This document shows, in pieces, positions 27,809 to 36,323 of a stretch of DNA of 64,000 nucleotides (the stretch's first letter is position 1; each line of letters begins with the position of its first letter). The position numbers and the translations under genes are program-made. Under the pieces are notes generated by a model. That model had not been told where the DNA came from. It did no database searches and saw only the letters and a program-made list of their open reading frames with translations. Source of the DNA: FW021-bin31 sp964647485 (lineage in GTDB: Bacteria > Bacteroidota > Bacteroidia > Chitinophagales > Chitinophagaceae); NCBI GenBank assembly GCA_964647485.1, contig CAZYHV010000018.1:17634-81633 (forward strand). The letters are read 5' to 3'.

Positions 27809-29662
27809 ATGAAATCTGGAATATATGCTATTGTTCTTCTCATAATAGCGACAACCACAACCCTCACTTCCTGTAAGAAGTTTTTAAGTCAAGAGCCGGA
27901 TGTCACCCTCTCGGCAGATTCTATTTTTGCTAATCTAAAAAACACACAAAAGTATTTAGCCCAGGTTTATGCCAATGTGCCGGATCCTTATGCAAACCGA
28001 GGAGGATGGAGCGCCGATGATGGTTCTTTCAACCAACTGTCGGACGAGTCCAATTATTTTGCAGAGCACGATTTCGACATTAGCGCTTTTAAATACAATA
28101 CGCTCTCTGCTTCTTTCGGTGCTTTTGAAACTTTATGGCCGGAATATTATAAACCGGTTCGTACCGCCACCGATTTTATCAATAAAATAGACGGAGCCAA
28201 CTCCAGAGAAGTATCCGATTACTTAAAGACACACTTTAAGGCAGAAGCCCGCGCCATGCGTGCTATCTTTTATTATTGGATACTTCGCTTATATGGGCCT
28301 GAAGTCATCCTTAAAAAGCCATTGCCTATTGATGCTTCTAATAAAGATTTAGCGCTTACACGAAGCCCCTTTGATTCTTGTGTTACTTACATCGTTACAC
28401 AATTAGATAGTGCTTATAATGAGCTAAAATCTATTTCTACCGGTAGCCAGCCTACCAATCTGCCCTTGAATAATGAGTACGGCAGGGTCACCACCGGTGT
28501 TTGTAAAGCCTATAAAGAAAAAGTTTTATTATTAGCTGCCAGTCCGCTATTTAACGGCAATTCGATGTATAAAGATATTGTGAATCCCGATGGAACCCAT
28601 TTATTCCCTTTGACCTATGACAAAAACAAATGGAAAAAGGCTGCGGATGCAGCAAAGGATTTCATTGATGAATTCGTTCCCAATACCTATGAATTGTATA
28701 CCGTAAATGATACCAGCGATTTTATGGCAGCTTACAAAGCCACACGTGACGTCATTTCAACAGACTGGAATAAAGAATGGATCTTCGGCAAATCAATGAG
28801 TGGATCCGTAGGTCATTACAATTATAATGGCATTCCCAAATTGGTTGGCTACGGAACAGACGTAGATAAAGGAGGTGGCTATACCGCCATTAATCAGGCC
28901 ATGGTAGATGCTTACTTTATGAAAAACGGAAGAAGTATTGATGATCCCTCATCCGGATATCAAAAATCCGGCTTTTCTCAATTCAGAAGCCCTTATGACA
29001 TCAAAAAACGGAAAACTTTTAACCAATGGGTCAACAGAGAACCGCGTTTTTATGTAGGGGTAACCTATAACAATAGTTATTGGATGAATCAGGGAAATAG
29101 CTCCGAAGAAGTCATTGTTAATTTCGAATACCACGGAAACTCCGGAAAGATTCAAAGCGATCATGATTATTCTTCTACCGGTTATTTATTACGGAAAAAC
29201 ATCACCGTGGGAAATGATGACAGAGGCTGGTGTCTTTTAAGATTGGCAGAAATCTATTTGGATTATGCAGAAGCCTTAAATGAATATGATCCGGGAAATC
29301 CCGATATCTTAAAATATCTCAATAAAATCAGAAAAAGAGCCGGAATTCCCGAATACGGAAACGGAAGTGATGAGCTTCCTGTTCCTTCTTCTCAGAAAAA
29401 AATGAGAGAAGCTATTCACCACGAGAGAAGAGTGGAATTGGCCTTTGAAGGGGTCAGATATTTTGATCAACGAAGATGGCTGACTGCCGCTAAAGAGCTC
29501 AGCACGCCGGTAAGAGGAATGAATGTAGATGGAGACGGGGCCGATTTTTACAAGCAAAAAGTCATACAAAACATTTCTTTTACCAAAAGATGTTACTTGT
29601 GGGCGATCCCCAGTTCCGAAATAAGAAAAGATGCCAATCTCACCCAAAACTTAGGTTGGTAG
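27809..29662 (+). CDS. SusD/RagB family outer membrane lipoprotein (plus-strand locus)
   Basis: This 617-residue protein has a lipoprotein signal peptide (TLTSC, Cys22). SusD features are the N-terminal KFLSQEPDVTLSADSIFANL, the helical TPR-type segment FKAEARAMRAIFYYWILRLYGP (about 148-169) and the C-terminal REAIHHERRVELAFEGVRYF. It binds glycan over the SusC barrel at the cell surface. The two SusD proteins of this window differ considerably in sequence, so the loci probably recognise different parts of the polymer or different glycans. Confidence 0.95.
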   Translation: MKSGIYAIVLLIIATTTTLTSCKKFLSQEPDVTLSADSIFANLKNTQKYLAQVYANVPDPYANRGGWSADDGSFNQLSDESNYFAEHDFDISAFKYNTLSASFGAFETLWPEYYKPVRTATDFINKIDGANSREVSDYLKTHFKAEARAMRAIFYYWILRLYGPEVILKKPLPIDASNKDLALTRSPFDSCVTYIVTQLDSAYNELKSISTGSQPTNLPLNNEYGRVTTGVCKAYKEKVLLLAASPLFNGNSMYKDIVNPDGTHLFPLTYDKNKWKKAADAAKDFIDEFVPNTYELYTVNDTSDFMAAYKATRDVISTDWNKEWIFGKSMSGSVGHYNYNGIPKLVGYGTDVDKGGGYTAINQAMVDAYFMKNGRSIDDPSSGYQKSGFSQFRSPYDIKKRKTFNQWVNREPRFYVGVTYNNSYWMNQGNSSEEVIVNFEYHGNSGKIQSDHDYSSTGYLLRKNITVGNDDRGWCLLRLAEIYLDYAEALNEYDPGNPDILKYLNKIRKRAGIPEYGNGSDELPVPSSQKKMREAIHHERRVELAFEGVRYFDQRRWLTAAKELSTPVRGMNVDGDGADFYKQKVIQNISFTKRCYLWAIPSSEIRKDANLTQNLGW

Positions 29663-29702
29663 CAGACAAGATTAAATATATTGATGAAGAAAATACAATA
29701 TT

Positions 29703-30686
29703 ATGAAAGCTAATCTCTATAAAAAACAACAACGATCTCTCCTTCTGAGCTTGTGCGGAATTTTATCTGTCGTATCCTTATTTTTCACAGGATGTGCCAA
29801 GTGGGACACGCTAAAATCTCCGGATGAAGGAACAATTTACATGGCTCAGGCATATTCTGATCGATCAGAATTAAAAATCTTTAAGATTGATCAACCTCAA
29901 ACCTTTACTTTTGGAGCTTCTGTTGCCGGCTTTAAAGGAGCACAGAACAATACCGATGTTGAATTTGAAGTAGACAATTCCTTACTCTCACAATTCAATA
30001 AAGGACATGCATACCTGGGGTATGATTTCGTTCCACTCCCGGACGATGCTTACTCTATCTCCGACCTAAGCACAACAATAGAACAAGGGAAACAAGACTC
30101 GAAACCTCTTTCCTTTTCTATACAAGCAGATAAATTGGATCCTTCCGTGGACTACTGCTTGCCGATTAAAATAAAATCTGTATCCAACGGTACGATCGAT
30201 ACTTCCTTAAACGTAAGCTATTTCATGATCGACTCCCTTTATATTCGTTCAAGAGATGTGACGGGACAGGGCAAGTTAAGTGTCAGCAAGGAAAATAACG
30301 GCGGAGCAGATGCTACCGAAGGCTCTGTCAGGCTTACCGATAATGATTACACAACAAAGTTCCTATATGAATTTGAGTCCGACTCCTGGATGCAGTTAAA
30401 ATTGGATTCAGCCATCCAATTAAATGCCTATACTCTTACTTCGGGGAATGATGCCCCTGAAAGAGATCCAAAGAACTGGGAAATACAAGGCTCAAAGGAT
30501 GGAAATACCTGGACCACCCTCGATGAACGCACCGACTACGCTTTTACAAGCAGACGACAAACCATCACTTTTGAGTTTAATAAACCCGATGGGAAGGCCT
30601 ATCAATATTACAGGTTCCTCGTTCACGATACCAATGGATCCAATTTATTCCAACTAACTGAATGGCGATTGTTACAATACTATTAG
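29703..30686 (+). CDS. DUF1735 and F5/8 type C domain surface lipoprotein
   Basis: This 327-residue protein has a lipoprotein signal peptide (FFTGC, Cys31), a DUF1735 domain (about 40-170, FTFGASVAGFKGAQNNTDVEF) and a C-terminal F5/8 type C module (about 190-325, DNDYTTKFLYEFESDSWMQL, DPKNWEIQGSKDGNTWT). It lies 40 bp after susD and is the last gene of the plus-strand locus. By position and domains it is a glycan-binding surface protein. The discoidin module at its end mirrors the F5/8C lipoprotein of the minus-strand locus. Confidence 0.88.
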   Translation: MKANLYKKQQRSLLLSLCGILSVVSLFFTGCAKWDTLKSPDEGTIYMAQAYSDRSELKIFKIDQPQTFTFGASVAGFKGAQNNTDVEFEVDNSLLSQFNKGHAYLGYDFVPLPDDAYSISDLSTTIEQGKQDSKPLSFSIQADKLDPSVDYCLPIKIKSVSNGTIDTSLNVSYFMIDSLYIRSRDVTGQGKLSVSKENNGGADATEGSVRLTDNDYTTKFLYEFESDSWMQLKLDSAIQLNAYTLTSGNDAPERDPKNWEIQGSKDGNTWTTLDERTDYAFTSRRQTITFEFNKPDGKAYQYYRFLVHDTNGSNLFQLTEWRLLQYY

Positions 30687-30702
30687 ATCTTGATATAAAA
30701 AT

Positions 30703-31123
30703 CTTTATTGCAACACAGAGGTCTGACAGTGGACTTTTGTCGATGTATGAGAATAAGCGAATCAACTTCTTCGCCTCCATTGCGGTTGAAAATAAAGCGA
30801 AGTTTTAGCATTTCGGTAAGTAATAAGTATAGGCTTTGAAAAACTTGTAATTGTGAGAAAATAATCTCAGCATCATTCTCTTTGAATCGCAATGGGCGTA
30901 GAAAAAGTACAATAGTCGCAATGGGAACGACACTTCTTCAGCTCGAGACTCACTGTGGAAACCCCTCTGCAAAATGTTCTGTGGTATAAAGCGTAAACTT
31001 TTATTGTACTACAGAGACTCACCGAGGACGTACAGAGAACCGCCGAGAATTTTTCTCTACTCATGAGTGAAAGAAGAAAATAGCTTCGCGTCCATTGCGA
31101 CTCTCTGTGAACATTTCGGTTAA
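30703..31123. repeat. Non-coding patch of diverged repeats in both orientations
   Basis: No gene is seen between 30687 and 31190. Two diverged direct copies are visible at about 30703-30820 and 30999-31123. They share TTATTG..aCACAGAG at the left, CTTCGCsTCCATTGCG in the middle (30769-30784 and 31084-31099, 15 of 16 identical) and CATTTCGGT at the right. Between them the core appears inverted as CGCAATGG at 30888-30895 and 30917-30924. ACAGAG-rich intergenic repeats of this kind occur in other Bacteroidota genomes. They look like decayed non-autonomous elements. Confidence 0.55.
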
Positions 31124-31190
31124 AATAATGCAAACCCCAAGGTTACTACAATAGCCTAGTCAACTAATGACTTAATCAACTAATCCACCA

Positions 31191-32210
31191 TTAAGCCTGC
31201 ACTTCTGCTGCATCTTTCTGACCTATCCATCCTTTTTGCAATAGAAATTCAGCAATCTGTACGGCATTGGTAGCAGCTCCTTTCCTCAGATTATCTGAAA
31301 CCACCCATAGATTTAATGTTTTACTCTGAGTTTCATCTCTACGAATCCGTCCTACAAAGACTTCGTCTTTTTCATGTGCATCCAGAGGCATCGGATATTT
31401 CAGATGATCAATATCATCAACTACCACCACGCCGGGAGCTTCTGAGAGTATTGTTCTGATATCTTCCAGGGTGTATTCCTTTTCGAATTCCACATTTACA
31501 GATTCGCTATGTCCTCCCATCACCGGAATCCGAACGGCAGTAGCCGTCAGTCGAATACGATCATCCCCAATAATTTTATTGGTTTCTTTCACCAATTTCA
31601 TTTCTTCTTTAGTGTATAAATTTTCCTGAAACACATCAATATGTGGAAGTGCATTTCGATCGATTGGGTAAGGATATGCCATTTCACCTTTTTTCCCTTC
31701 TCGCTCATTATTCATTTGATCGACAGCTTTTTTCCCACTTCCCGTCACCGATTGATAGGTACTAACGACAACTCTCTTAATGCCAAACTTATGATGCAAT
31801 GGAGCCAGGGTCATCACCAATTGTATGGTAGAACAATTGGGGTTAGCAATAATTTTATCTTCGGGAGTCAAGGTATCGGCATTCACTTCCGGAACCACCA
31901 ATTTATTATTCGGATTCATCCGCCAAGCAGAAGAATTATCGATTACTGTTGTTCCGGCTTCAGCAAATTTAGGAGCCCATGCCAATGAAGTACCTCCTCC
32001 TGCCGAGAAGATAGCCACATCTGCTTTCATGGGAATAGCAGTCTCTGCATCTACAACTTTATATTTATCGCCTTTAAAATCAATTTCTTTTCCTACCGAT
32101 TTTTTAGAGGCCACCGGTATCAATTCATCTACAGGGAAATTTCTTTCTTCCAAAACTTGCAACATCTTGGTTCCTACCAATCCGGTTGCACCAACAACTG
32201 CTACTTTCAT
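31191..32210 (-). CDS. asd: Aspartate-semialdehyde dehydrogenase
   Basis: This 339-residue enzyme reduces aspartyl phosphate to aspartate semialdehyde with NADPH, in the lysine/diaminopimelate, threonine and methionine pathways. The start is the ATG at 32210, which begins MKVAVVGATGLVG, the Rossmann GxxGxxG motif; nine upstream in-frame codons are not needed. The active-site Cys is C126 in NPNCSTIQ, and GGHSESV carries the catalytic His region. A TATCTTTG promoter box lies 41 bp upstream. The gene stands alone, divergent from the lamin-tail gene. Confidence 0.96.
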   Translation of the reverse strand: MKVAVVGATGLVGTKMLQVLEERNFPVDELIPVASKKSVGKEIDFKGDKYKVVDAETAIPMKADVAIFSAGGGTSLAWAPKFAEAGTTVIDNSSAWRMNPNNKLVVPEVNADTLTPEDKIIANPNCSTIQLVMTLAPLHHKFGIKRVVVSTYQSVTGSGKKAVDQMNNEREGKKGEMAYPYPIDRNALPHIDVFQENLYTKEEMKLVKETNKIIGDDRIRLTATAVRIPVMGGHSESVNVEFEKEYTLEDIRTILSEAPGVVVVDDIDHLKYPMPLDAHEKDEVFVGRIRRDETQSKTLNLWVVSDNLRKGAATNAVQIAEFLLQKGWIGQKDAAEVQA

Positions 32211-32250
32211 TTTTTTAAATTTTTGCTTATAATTCAAATAATAAGACTGG

Positions 32251-32258
32251 CAAAGATA
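32251..32258 (-). promoter_or_regulatory. -7 promoter box of asd
   Basis: CAAAGATA on the plus strand reads TATCTTTG on the minus strand, matching the Bacteroidota -7 consensus TAnnTTTG. It is placed 41 bp upstream of the asd start codon. Confidence 0.6.
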
Positions 32259-32313
32259 CGATTTCTATGAGGAACTATTTATTAATGTAATCAAATTTTG
32301 ATATATTTATGAC

Positions 32314-34881
32314 ATGAGACGCCATCTCCTTATCTTTCTATTTTCTTTTTATCCTTTCATACTTTGGTCACAAATATCGGAAACTTTTGAGGATGGAGAC
32401 TTTACCAATAACCCGGAATGGATAGGCGATACGGCTTTTTTCAGGGTACGACAAGGAATGCTTAATAGTAATTTTCAGGGAATCGATAACAAGTTCCAGG
32501 CTCACTTTAGTCTAAGCACAAAATCTTCCTCCGTAAAAAGTACCGTTTGGAAATTCTGGGTCAAAACCAAGACGACTTCAAGCAACAACTTCATACGGAT
32601 CTTCCTCACCTCTCAAAAGAAAAGACCACGCCCTGATACGGTCGATTATGGTTATTTTGTAGAAGTCGGGGGCTTATCCGATCAGGTTATCTTATACAAA
32701 AAAGACCGGTTGAATAAAACAAAGCTTATTGAAAGTGCAACCCACATTACCGACGGGAAGGAGATGAAAATAAAAGTAATCTGTAATGCTGATTATCAAT
32801 GGCAATTATTTACCGATAATTCAGGATCGGGAAAAGAATATAGTTTGGCCGGAGCAGCTTCTGACTCCTCTTTTCCAAGCAGCCAATATTTTGGTATTGA
32901 GATTTTCCAAAGAGGGAAAACATTAAGTCAAACCCATTGGTTTGATGACATTACTGTGCATACTTATTTCCCGGATACGCTACCTCCAACTCTAAATCAA
33001 CTATTTGTAGAAGACTCTCAACATTTACGACTAGACTTTTCAGAACCTTTATTAAAAAAACAAATTACAACTCAGAATTTTTTCTTGAAATCTCAAAATC
33101 CGGAATCGCTTACTTTTTCCAGAGGGAATGCTTCTATAGAATTAGGTTTTTCTCAAGCTTTTCAGGAAAAAACGCCCTATTCTCTTAATATCAAAGATCT
33201 TCCGGATCTTTCTAAAAATCAGTTGGATACCACCGGCAGATTTGTTTATTACCTTCCTCAAAAACAGGACATTGTCATCAGTGAAATTTATCCGGATCCT
33301 AAAAATTCCCATGGTTTGCCCCCGGCAGAATTTCTGGAGCTCTATAACAAAAGTGAGTATCCTATCAATCTCACCGGATGGAAAATTTGTGACAAGGTGA
33401 GATGTGCCACCTTCCCTAATTACCTATTAAAAAAAGACAGCCTTTTAATTGTTTGTTCTCCAAAAAAAGTAGCAGATTTCAGTACTTATGGAAGTGTCAT
33501 TGGGGTATCTCAATTTCCCAGTTTAAACAACGGCAATGAGACCCTATCCCTGAAAAATAAAAAGGGAAATTTGATACACCAAGTGCATTATACTAAAGAG
33601 ACTTACGGGAATAGAAATAAATCAAACGGAGGATGGTCGTTGGAAATGCAATACCCACAACATCCCTGTCTGGTCACAGGGAATTGGACTGCCTCCCATG
33701 CAGATATTGGAGGCAGTCCGGGACAAATTTCTTCCCCGGGTTCTCCCCCATCCATTCTTTTGACTCATCTCACAGTGGAAGATTCTCTGCATCTTGGTCT
33801 ACAATTAAACATTTCGACCGACAAGGCCTCTTTAAATAAGGCTCGTTTCACGCTCAATAAACACAATATAAAGCAAATCCTTCTCTACAGCAGCCAGTTT
33901 CAATCCGGATACCTCCAAATTATATTAGAAAAACCCCTTCAAAAAAGTAAACGATATATCCTTCAGATCAGTGGACTCAAAAACTGTGGTCTTCAATCAA
34001 AGAAGAAACTCCAAACCTCCTTTGTGATACCCGAGGAAGCTGTAAAAGGAGACTTATACTTCAATGAAATCTTATTTAACCCTCTAAAAAGAGGAGCAGA
34101 ATTTATAGAAATCTATAACAATTCAAATAAAGTCATCGATTTAAGCCTATTATATCTTGCAAATAAAAGACAGGGAGAATGGTATCAGACCTATCCGGCC
34201 TCCCCAACATCCTATTATTTATTTCCCGGAGAATATGTTGCTATCACAAAAGATAAAACCTATTTATTGCAGCAATATTCTCCCAAATTTCCTGATCACA
34301 TTTTGGAAGTTGATCATCTCCCTTCGCTTCCAAATGCTGCCGGAAATGCATATTTATTAGGGGTTTCAAAACAGCTACTGGATCACTTTTCTTATACTGC
34401 TAAAGATCAAAGTATCATTCTTCACAATAAAAAAGGAGTCTCTCTAGAAAAGATTTACCCGACGATCTCCTCCACTTCTATTGATCATTGGGTTTCAGCT
34501 GCTTCCAATTATAATTTTGCCAGTCCGGGTTATCGTAATTCGCAATACCAACTTCCCGGCTCTCAGAATATTCATTTTGAAATAAAACCAAAGACATTTT
34601 CACCGGATCATGATGGGAGAAAAGATGTTACTTTCTTAACCTATAGCCTGCCTCCGGGATATTCGGGGAAAATACTCATTTTCAATGAACAGGGCATCCC
34701 GGTCAAACATTTACGAAAAAACATTTCCCTGCCCACAAGCGGAAAAATAGCCTGGGATGGTAAAGATGATAAAGGAAAAATACTTCCAACAGGAATTTAC
34801 ATATTTTTCATCGAAATTTATCACCCAAAGGGAGAAACAATCCATAAAAAACTACCGGTGGTATTGGTAAAGAAAAAATAA
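32314..34881 (+). CDS. Lamin-tail domain exported protein with FlgD-like C-terminus
   Basis: This 855-residue protein has a signal peptide (to LWSQ). The N-terminal segment (about 20-220) is a laminin G-like beta-sandwich. Two lamin-tail domains follow, the first at about 318-440 (ISEIYPDPKN, EFLELYNKSEYPINLTGW) and the second at about 570-690 (LYFNEILFNPLKRGAEFIEIYNN). The C-terminus (about 765-855) resembles the FlgD/CHU_C Ig-like fold (FSPDHDGRKDV, GKIAWDGKDDKGKILPTG). Such proteins are exported and probably surface-associated or adhesive. No catalytic motif is seen. Confidence 0.8.
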   Translation: MRRHLLIFLFSFYPFILWSQISETFEDGDFTNNPEWIGDTAFFRVRQGMLNSNFQGIDNKFQAHFSLSTKSSSVKSTVWKFWVKTKTTSSNNFIRIFLTSQKKRPRPDTVDYGYFVEVGGLSDQVILYKKDRLNKTKLIESATHITDGKEMKIKVICNADYQWQLFTDNSGSGKEYSLAGAASDSSFPSSQYFGIEIFQRGKTLSQTHWFDDITVHTYFPDTLPPTLNQLFVEDSQHLRLDFSEPLLKKQITTQNFFLKSQNPESLTFSRGNASIELGFSQAFQEKTPYSLNIKDLPDLSKNQLDTTGRFVYYLPQKQDIVISEIYPDPKNSHGLPPAEFLELYNKSEYPINLTGWKICDKVRCATFPNYLLKKDSLLIVCSPKKVADFSTYGSVIGVSQFPSLNNGNETLSLKNKKGNLIHQVHYTKETYGNRNKSNGGWSLEMQYPQHPCLVTGNWTASHADIGGSPGQISSPGSPPSILLTHLTVEDSLHLGLQLNISTDKASLNKARFTLNKHNIKQILLYSSQFQSGYLQIILEKPLQKSKRYILQISGLKNCGLQSKKKLQTSFVIPEEAVKGDLYFNEILFNPLKRGAEFIEIYNNSNKVIDLSLLYLANKRQGEWYQTYPASPTSYYLFPGEYVAITKDKTYLLQQYSPKFPDHILEVDHLPSLPNAAGNAYLLGVSKQLLDHFSYTAKDQSIILHNKKGVSLEKIYPTISSTSIDHWVSAASNYNFASPGYRNSQYQLPGSQNIHFEIKPKTFSPDHDGRKDVTFLTYSLPPGYSGKILIFNEQGIPVKHLRKNISLPTSGKIAWDGKDDKGKILPTGIYIFFIEIYHPKGETIHKKLPVVLVKKK

Positions 34882-34910
34882 GGTCTGCAATAGCTTACTA
34901 CTGCAGACCT
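34872..34910 (-). terminator. Intrinsic terminator of the peroxiredoxin gene
   Basis: A perfect 9-bp stem, AGGTCTGCA (34881-34889) and TGCAGACCT (34902-34910), has a 12-nt loop. On the minus strand it is followed by TTATTTTTTC, a U-rich tract, 28 bp after the peroxiredoxin stop codon. The U tract overlaps the 3' end of the convergent lamin-tail gene. Confidence 0.75.
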
Positions 34911-34937
34911 TCAACAATCCTAACACTAATGAAAAAG

Positions 34938-35573
34938 TTACTTATTAGGTTGTGGTGTACGTTTCAAATAAGGTTTAATCACCTCATGTCCTTTTGGAAA
35001 CTGAGTAGGAATATCTTCCTCTTTTACATTTCCTCCAATATATACATCTTCACCATCTTTCCAATCAGCAGGGGTGGAAACACTGTAATCAGCAGTTAGC
35101 TGTAAGGAATCCAAAGCCCGCAAAATTTCCAAGAAATTACGTCCTGTAGATGGCGGATAAGTTAGGGTTAATTTCACTTTTTTGTCCGGTCCGATAATAA
35201 ATACGGTACGAACGGTTTTCTTTGCTAATGCATCAGGATGAATCATACCATAAAGATTAGCTACCTTCTGGTCGGTATCTGCAATGATGGGATATTGTAC
35301 ATCCGTATTTTGTGTTTCATTGATATCTTTAATCCATCCTCTGTGTGAATCAGCAGTATCAACACTTACAGCAAGAATTTTAGCATTCCGTTTTGCAAAA
35401 TCATCTTGCAACTGAGACATACGTCCTAATTCGGTAGTACAAATTGGAGTATAATCTGCCGGGTGAGAGAATAAAATCACCCAACCATCTCCTATAAAGT
35501 CATAAAAATCGATTTCACCTTGACTGGTGTCTGCCTGAAAATTCGGCGCTGTTTCTCCTAATAATAAACCCAT
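34938..35573 (-). CDS. 1-Cys peroxiredoxin (Prx6 family)
   Basis: This 211-residue enzyme reduces hydrogen peroxide and organic peroxides in the cytoplasm. The peroxidatic Cys is C45 in HPADYTPICTTE; the usual Prx6 motif is PVCTTE, so Ile replaces Val. The long C-terminal extension (about 165-211: WKDGEDVYIGGNVKEEDIPTQFPKG) is typical of the Prx6 group, and no resolving Cys is present. It is transcribed alone from a TATCTTTG promoter at 35614-35621 and ends at a strong hairpin. Confidence 0.95.
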   Translation of the reverse strand: MGLLLGETAPNFQADTSQGEIDFYDFIGDGWVILFSHPADYTPICTTELGRMSQLQDDFAKRNAKILAVSVDTADSHRGWIKDINETQNTDVQYPIIADTDQKVANLYGMIHPDALAKKTVRTVFIIGPDKKVKLTLTYPPSTGRNFLEILRALDSLQLTADYSVSTPADWKDGEDVYIGGNVKEEDIPTQFPKGHEVIKPYLKRTPQPNK

Positions 35574-35613
35574 TTTTTATATTTTTTAAATTGGTAAATT
35601 TTTTTTACAACTG

Positions 35614-35621
35614 CAAAGATA
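35614..35621 (-). promoter_or_regulatory. -7 promoter box of the peroxiredoxin gene
   Basis: CAAAGATA on the plus strand is TATCTTTG on the minus strand, the Bacteroidota -7 consensus, 41 bp upstream of the start codon. The distance is the same as for asd. Confidence 0.6.
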
Positions 35622-35669
35622 TAAAAACTCTACCAATTCTATAGGGTATTAGGATATTTTTTTTATTTT

Positions 35670-35834
35670 TTAATTCTCTTTAACTTTTTTGCGTCGATGC
35701 ATAATGATTCTTACTACCAAATACAACACAGCTCCAACTAAAAAGAAAATGATTCCATAATCATGACCGGTCAATTGTAATATAACACCGGCTAGCAGCA
35801 ATACAAAAGCAACAACGAGCAATATTTTTGACAT
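35670..35834 (-). CDS. Small two-helix membrane protein, 54 residues
   Basis: A short minus-strand frame from ATG 35834 to TAA 35670 encodes 54 residues: MSKILLVVAFVLLLAGVILQ, then LTGHDYGIIFFLVGAVLYLV and a basic tail (RIIMHRRKKVKEN). It has two predicted membrane helices and a positive C-terminus. It starts 6 bp after the apaG stop, so it is likely cotranscribed with apaG. I do not recognise a family with certainty; similar small proteins are common in Bacteroidota. Function unknown. Confidence 0.65.
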   Translation of the reverse strand: MSKILLVVAFVLLLAGVILQLTGHDYGIIFFLVGAVLYLVVRIIMHRRKKVKEN

Positions 35835-35840
35835 AAAGTA

Positions 35841-36230
35841 CTAATTCATTTTTAAAGGAGCTACCAATTTAAAAGTGGGAATAATCACTTCAAAAGTAGA
35901 TTTATCTTTTTGATTCTCCATTTGGAATACTCCTTTCATTTGTCCAATTCCTGTCGTAAGTTTCGTTCCCGAAGCATAAGAATAAGAATCCCCGGGTAAA
36001 ATAATCGGCTGTAGCCCTCCTACGCCATTCCCTTCTATTTCAGACCTTTTGGTACTATGAGAATCCAAAATGTACCAATGTCTTCGGATCAGTTTAATTG
36101 GAAAAGAATTGTCATTTTCAATTTTGATCCTGTATGCAAACATATATTCTCTCTTCGCCGGCTTAGAATATTCCGGTTGGAAAAAAGATTCTACACAAAT
36201 GGTGACACCTTTTGTAATTTGCTTAATCAT
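35841..36230 (-). CDS. apaG: ApaG domain protein
   Basis: This 129-residue protein is a single ApaG beta-sandwich domain: YMFAYRIKIENDN, LIRRHWYILDS, EGNGVGGLQPIILPGDSYSY. ApaG has been linked to cobalt and magnesium resistance in enterobacteria, but its biochemical role is not established. Length and motifs are normal for the family. It is followed by the small membrane protein gene. A TACTTTTA box at 36239-36246 (minus strand) may be its promoter. Confidence 0.92.
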   Translation of the reverse strand: MIKQITKGVTICVESFFQPEYSKPAKREYMFAYRIKIENDNSFPIKLIRRHWYILDSHSTKRSEIEGNGVGGLQPIILPGDSYSYASGTKLTTGIGQMKGVFQMENQKDKSTFEVIIPTFKLVAPLKMN

Positions 36231-36323
36231 GCAACTATAAAAGTAGGGATTTATTTCTCCGTAAAAAAATTAATTTTCTCTTAGAAGAACCAGAGAAAGG
36301 AAAAAGATAAAGACCGGAAGGGC

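Noticed and set aside
31141..31190. Repeated TCAACTAAT words before asd
   Set aside because: Two short imperfect matches in an AT-rich spacer; too short to support a site.
32314..34881. Type IX secretion C-terminal sorting signal on the lamin-tail protein
   Set aside because: The C-terminus fits a FlgD-like domain and ends in a lysine run; the usual sorting-domain motifs were not recognised.
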